Source of the DNA: Apiospora phragmitis
Taxonomy: Eukaryota; Ascomycota; Sordariomycetes; Amphisphaeriales; Apiosporaceae
Direction: 5' to 3'
Length of the DNA: 64,000 nt
Assembly: GCA_038363925.1 (NCBI GenBank)
Contig: JAQQWL010000018.1
Location: forward strand, 1 to 64,000
Both the position numbers and the translations under genes were made by a program. The notes beneath the pieces were generated by a model. The model searched no databases. It saw only the letters and a list, made by a program, of their open reading frames with translations, and was not told where the DNA came from. Positions 59,942 through 64,000 of this stretch are shown here, in pieces (the first letter of the stretch is position 1; every line of letters starts with the position of its first letter).

Positions 59942-60465
59942 ATGCCCAGTCTGAGTTGCATACGTTCCGTCGAGTTTCCCAACTCCATTGCCGACAGGCA
60001 CTGTTCCGTCAATCAGTCGCCTGCCACGCGAGACCGAGCCACGGCCAAGCAACACGATCGCGCCACCAAGCCAAAGTCGTCGATTTCGAGCCCAGCCGAA
60101 CGCCAACGATGCCAATGCCGTGAGGACGTAGATGGCGACACGGAGGACGAGTACGATACCGGTCTAGAGTATATTGCAGCAGCTCTCACTGGGTCCGAGG
60201 CAGCTGCCTCCACCACAAACGCAAGGTGAGTACAGCTTCTCGACTAGTGACCACGTGACGCTAATCATAAAGCAGGCGCCCGAGCTCCCCGACAGAGAGT
60301 GGAGCGGCAGCCCGCCCGCACCGAGCCCAGCTCTACGACGAACGCTACGCCGACCGCTGTAACGAATGCAGGTGCTTCGTCAGCACCCACAAGATACCCG
60401 GCCACAGCGCGATGGATGCATCGCTGCAGAGCGCTGTCTGTCAGAACAGCCGGGTGGCAGCTTAA
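59942..60465 (+). CDS. Cys-containing hypothetical protein, two exons, probably truncated
   Basis: CDS is join(59942..60225,60276..60465), 157 residues. The 50-nt intron is textbook: GTGAGT donor, GCTAATC branch, AAGCAG acceptor. Exon 1 is acidic near its end (REDVDGDTEDEYDTGLEYIA). Exon 2 reads RPHRAQLYDERYADRCNECR, then CFVSTHKIPGHSAMDASLQS, before stopping at 60465. Just past that point another frame (60366-60554) continues with PGGSLKALCDEADCWKTFGH, which extends the same style with more cysteines. This suggests that a one-base indel near 60440 truncated a longer Cys-rich domain (C-x2-C-x-C ... C ... C-x4-C). The family is not recognised. The start is the first ATG in the open frame and is uncertain; the exon may begin elsewhere. 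Confidence 0.42.
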
Positions 60466-60978
60466 AGGCCCTTTGCGACGAGGCGGATTGCTGGAAGACC
60501 TTTGGGCACGTCTCAGCGGTATCCATTTCGGTTGAAGACGGAGGCACATGTTGATACGTGAAAAAACACAAGCGCTAGCTCTGCTGGTATGTAGATCGCT
60601 TCTGGTGGACCATGTTTAAGGAACTGCATTAGACTCTGGCATATCAGAGGCGCATCAGCCAGGCAAGTCTGCAGCATCGAATATATGTGGCGTCCAAGCT
60701 ACTACTCTGAGGGCTCTTCTTTAGCACAACCTTTGTTGCGTCGCGTGCGTGCTGATATGCGAAGCGCTCAATGGTAGGCTAAAAGCATCCTTAAATGACA
60801 GTAGATATTGAGAGCCTCCTGGAGAGTTGGGCTGACAGACGCATTGCCCTGAGAAAGTATTTCTGCAACGTATGCCACAAGACGGTGTCATGCATGGTTT
60901 ACCGGACGAATGTTCGTTTAGTGAATCAGCAACTGAGCAGATTTGGTTCGCATTCTTTTATTCGGCTGGAGTTCCCGT
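60466..60978. other. No gene apart from the possible tail of the preceding frame
   Basis: The last part of a shifted Cys-rich frame extends to 60554. Beyond that nothing is recognised up to the stop codon of the DUF3723 gene. Confidence 0.45.
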
Positions 60979-62832
60979 CTAATTCTCGTCACTACGTAAC
61001 AGCTCCGAGACCGCCCTCCTCAGCTCATCGTCAATCCTTACATTATGAATATCCATTAACAGTACGACGTTCCTGCCACTCGACCTGGCCGCATTGTAGC
61101 ACTCAGTCGCCAATATCGGTACTAGTAAGATTGAATATGGGAGCGCGCCAGACTCTATACAAGTCTTTGCTGTTTTTTCAACCTCGGATTGAGCGTTCGG
61201 CCCTAAAGGGACTTGAGATGCGACCCTCCACTGTGACTCGTAGTATGTTAGAAAGAGGACATGACGCCTGGCAAGGCCCAAGATCTCTCCTTTTGAAATG
61301 CGTTCCTCTCTGTATGCGATCTCTTGTTGCACCTCAGGAACCGGTACTTCTTGTGCTGCTGGTGGATCGCCTGTCATATCTGGTAATCCGGGCGTTAAAG
61401 TTGCGGACCTCGTGGGACTTATGGGCCGGATCAAGTCCATTGCTCCCTCAGACAAAGCCATGCTGTCCCAATCAGACCCCTCCTCGACGCTGGGATATAG
61501 TTCACCTCTGTCAGTGACCCAAAACGCGCGGAAAACGCATCTGCGTACGAAAAACGAAGTGATTTCGCCATTCTGAGTCATGTACTGAGCCGGGGCCTCT
61601 CCATACATGTTTTCGAGGTAAAGTAGTTTCCGATCAATCATGTGATGTTCCAGCTTTGGATATCCACATCGACGCTTTAAAGTCGTGGCCGTTGGGCATG
61701 CCAATCTTGAGGCAGACTGCCGCCTCTGGTGTGACGTAGTTGTAGCCTCTAGAATTTCGTCCGACTCCTTCAAGACGGAATTGATAAAATCCCAGCATCT
61801 GTTACGATCCGGCTTTAGCACCTCAACCATAACAGCTCGCAGTCTCTGTGCGCCATTCGACTTTAGAAGTAGTGCTTCAATCTTCTTGTTCCTTACACCC
61901 AAACGGTGTGCTAATTTCGCGAACCTCAATAAGGTACCTTCTTTTGCTTTCTCACGGCCGGCTTTTGCCAGGAGGCCCTGCTTCTTCTGCAATGGCAGAG
62001 GCAGTCGTGAGTAGTCTCTCATGCAACAGAGCCAAAGCTGTTTTTCCACGAAACCAAACTGTTGCTCAGGTGGATATTCTTTCAAAGCGAAAATGCCTTG
62101 TCCTGTCTCGATCTCGCACTGCCAAGGTCTTCCACTAGGTTGCGGAAAATTAGCGCGTAGGGAAGCTTTGATGGGAAGACACTGTTTGGGCTCTTCGATG
62201 ATGGAGCGCATGCTCTCTGCGCAGGACTCCAAGTACTTCAGGTCTTCGAACAGAGTGAAAAAAGATGGAATCAGATAATCGATCTCAAGTAGGTCGCCCC
62301 AGATGCTTCCCCGTTCGCGAACGTCAAATTTGGAAAAGGCTTCCCCAGACTCCATCTCATATCGCACCAAGTCTGCATCAGCCTTTGAGTATTTCGGGCA
62401 CCTGAGCTGCAGCTTGCGAACGGTTGCTGTGTCGACTTTTTGCAGCTTAGTGGCATCGTGATGCAGAATCCGTGACCATGTATGGTAGATGTGATCGAGA
62501 TAATTATTGATCTCCTAGACAGCTGTTAGAAATGATTTGTAATTCTTGGCGACACTTACCTCCGGGCATTTCGAAAACAACGTTAGCAATTTATGTAGCG
62601 TGCTCAATCTCATGTCTATCCAAAGCCCGGTTATGATGAGGAGTCGGTCGAACTTTTCCTTCAAAGATTCGAAACGCTCGACCTGGCAAAATTTTGTCAA
62701 ATACTTGCGCTTATGCGGTGATAATTTTGACATCCAGAGAATTTCAAGGTCGGCATTTGCCTCCATCTGAAATCGTCTGATATTCCGATAAAAGTCCCCA
62801 TCGTTCATTGTGTTCCAAGGTGTGCTGTCCAT
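60979..62832 (-). CDS. DUF3723-family protein, two exons
   Basis: CDS is complement(join(60979..62514,62560..62832)), 602 residues. The 45-nt intron (GTAAGT...TCTAG) joins the frames in phase 0. ATG 62832 is the first Met. Recognisable blocks are YLDHIYHTWSRILH, VDTATVRKLQLRCP, IPSFFTLFEDLKYLESCAES, EKQLWLCCMRDYSRLPLPLQ, LLRFAKLAHRLGVRNKKIEA (the family's conserved LGF motif is LGV here) and ITSFFVRRCVFRAFW. The order and spacing match large fungal proteins annotated DUF3723; the family's biochemical role is unknown. Length lies within the family's usual range. No leader or membrane segment is present, and the C-terminal third is less conserved. The gene appears intact, in contrast to the damaged genes to its left. 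DUF3723 genes recur as cargo of Starship transposons. A minisatellite begins about 60 nt upstream of the start codon. Confidence 0.78.
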
Positions 62833-62889
62833 GATCACTAACGTCTATGTAAAACGAGACAAAACGTAGAGGTCTACTTTGAATTATAT

Positions 62890-63282
62890 AGTTACTCCTA
62901 GGATGGCAGTTGCTCCTGGGATATGTTAGTTGCTCCTAGGGTGGTAGTTGCTCCTAGGATTGTAGTTGCTCCCAGGACTGTAGTTGCTCCTAGGACTGTA
63001 GTTGCTCCTAGGGTGGTAGTTGCTCCTAGGACTGTAGTTGCTCCCAGGACTGTAGTTGCTCCTAGGACTGTAGTTGCTCCTAGGGTGGTAGTTGCTCCTG
63101 GGATATGTTAGTTGCTCCTAGGACTGTAGTTGCTCCCAGGACTGTAGTTGCTCCCAGGACTGTAGTTGCTCCTAGGGTGGTAGTTGCTCCTAGGGTGGTC
63201 GTTGCTCCTAGGGTGGTAGTTGCTCCTAGGGTGGTAGTTGCTCCTAGGACTGTAGTTGCTCCTAGGGTGGTAGTTGCCTCTT
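62890..63282 (+). repeat. 18-bp minisatellite, about 22 units
   Basis: Unit GTTGCTCCTAGGACTGTA with variants GGGTGGTA and CCCAGGACTGTA. Two 20-bp units ending GGATATGTTA, at 62908 and 63091, hint at a higher-order duplication. Because 18 is a multiple of three, several frames stay open across it (Val-Ala-Pro-Arg-Thr-Val type repeats on plus, Ser-Asn-Tyr-His-Pro-Arg type on minus), but these are not evidence of a gene. It lies in the promoter or 5' untranslated region of the DUF3723 gene. Confidence 0.95.
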
Positions 63283-63298
63283 GCTATACGAGAAACAG

Positions 63299-63612
63299 TG
63301 TGCGATGATCTTCGAGCTTTCGATAGATCCAGCAAAAAGAGAATACGCTGCTGGATGATTCAAGCTCTGGGGTAGGTAGCCTTCTACGTCGGAATGGTAC
63401 AAGTGGAGCGGTGGGAACATCAGGCTCCTGCGCACCAGAACAGGTATGGGACGCATCACAAGCTGTCCGTCAGGCGTTCATTCCCGTCTCAGTGCCACTT
63501 GAGCGACGATTCCGATTCTGCACCACAGTAAGGGCCAACAGAATTAAGGACCGCAAACAGCCCGTGAGCCCCTTCGAGCTGATGCAGCAAAAAGAGAGTA
63601 CAGTATGCCACT
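63299..63612 (+). repeat. Dispersed repeat unit, copy B
   Basis: Same orientation as copy A at 55525-55880, with long matches throughout (for example CACCAGAACAGGTATGGG, CATCACAAGCTGTCCGTC). Both ends carry TTCGAGCT followed by CAGCAAAAAGAGA. One frame (63411-63614) reads PEQVWDASQAVRQAFIPVSV, then PFELMQQKES, suggesting a former protein-coding repeat. Its left edge abuts the minisatellite. Confidence 0.75.
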
Positions 63613-64000
63613 GAATCGTCGTACGTCGATAAGCTACTCGTATAATGCATCCCTAGGACGAACAGGTCTACAGGCCACTATAGGAGTAAAGGCAGAAAAT
63701 CCTCGCGAGACGTTTCGATTGTGAACGCGCGAGGTACTGTAACCTCCTATGTCCACTTTACACGCTATAGTTACCGCCATACTGCACATATGACCCATGC
63801 GACTGGTATGTAACGTTTGCCGTCTTCTTCCGCCGTAGGTTATGACCGGCACAATTCCTGATCTTGTGTCTGCATTCCTCCGACGACACGCAATACGCCG
63901 CTTCCAATATGTATGTCATCCATATGTATCCACCTGCCAATTAGAGACTCTCGATTAGGAAGTACTGATCCATCACTTACACTTCTAGCAGACCCCCGTT
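63613..64000. other. No recognisable gene
   Basis: Short minus frames at 63634-63940 without domain or splice support; the window ends here. Confidence 0.45.

Noticed and set aside
60795..61517. 240-codon plus-strand open frame
   Set aside because: It lies opposite the well-supported DUF3723 coding frame and has no domain of its own.
62923..63335. Open frames encoding Val-Ala-Pro-Arg-Thr-Val or Asn-Tyr-His-Pro-Arg-Ser repeats
   Set aside because: They are produced by the 18-bp minisatellite, whose unit is a multiple of three; no start context, flanking domain or intron supports a gene.
1..64000. CRISPR arrays, tRNA or rRNA genes, telomeric repeats, bacterial operons
   Set aside because: No spaced direct-repeat array, cloverleaf, rRNA-like or TTAGGG-type tract was seen, and the introns show the DNA is fungal nuclear.

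Overview
The window looks like nuclear DNA from a filamentous ascomycete. Introns are about 45-60 nt, with GTAAGT-like donors, CTAAC/CTGAC branch sites and YAG acceptors. There is no operon structure. Long AT-rich blocks look like repeat-induced point mutation (RIP): TpA is very frequent, CpA is scarce, CpG is kept, and frames are littered with TAA/TAG where Gln or Trp would be expected. Several families (the fungal RING protein, the kinase families, DUF3723) suggest Pezizomycotina, perhaps Eurotiomycetes, but this is tentative. No window-scale statistics could be computed, so block borders are visual estimates.

Layout. 1-4.4 kb: mixed-composition DNA with one plausible small secreted protein (minus) and a decayed C2H2 zinc-finger gene. 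4.4-10.4 kb: two RIP blocks separated by about 1.3 kb of normal DNA. 10.4-16.6 kb: normal DNA with a pyrimidine-rich simple repeat, a conserved multi-exon gene broken by one extra base (12.6-13.7 kb), a two-exon gene of unknown function (13.7-14.6 kb) and a kinase relic next to the RIP edge. 16.65-35.74 kb: one large RIP block holding readable relics of a Ser/Thr kinase, a second kinase-like gene, a Ser/Thr-rich protein and coiled-coil proteins. 35.7-43.7 kb: GC-richer DNA with a possible disordered protein, a chromodomain-like/AT-hook gene and a related direct repeat on either side. 43.7-50.5 kb: a large imperfect palindrome, a broken cyanovirin-N lectin gene and a TB2/DP1/HVA22 membrane-protein gene. 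50.5-62.8 kb: a MADS-like gene, a five-exon ferric reductase, a pseudokinase, a RING-finger pseudogene, a Ras-like gene with one in-frame stop, a Cys-rich gene fragment and a nearly intact DUF3723 gene. An 18-bp minisatellite (62.89-63.28 kb) lies just upstream of the DUF3723 start codon, and two copies of a dispersed repeat flank 55.9-63.3 kb.

Interpretation. This is accessory, repeat-rich DNA with few or no housekeeping genes; the two most conserved families (RING, Ras) are present only as damaged copies. Two families that recur as cargo of the giant fungal transposons called Starships, DUF3723 and ferric reductase, sit 7.5 kb apart. No DUF3435 tyrosine-recombinase captain could be read, even in the RIP blocks, so a Starship or its decayed remains is a hypothesis only.
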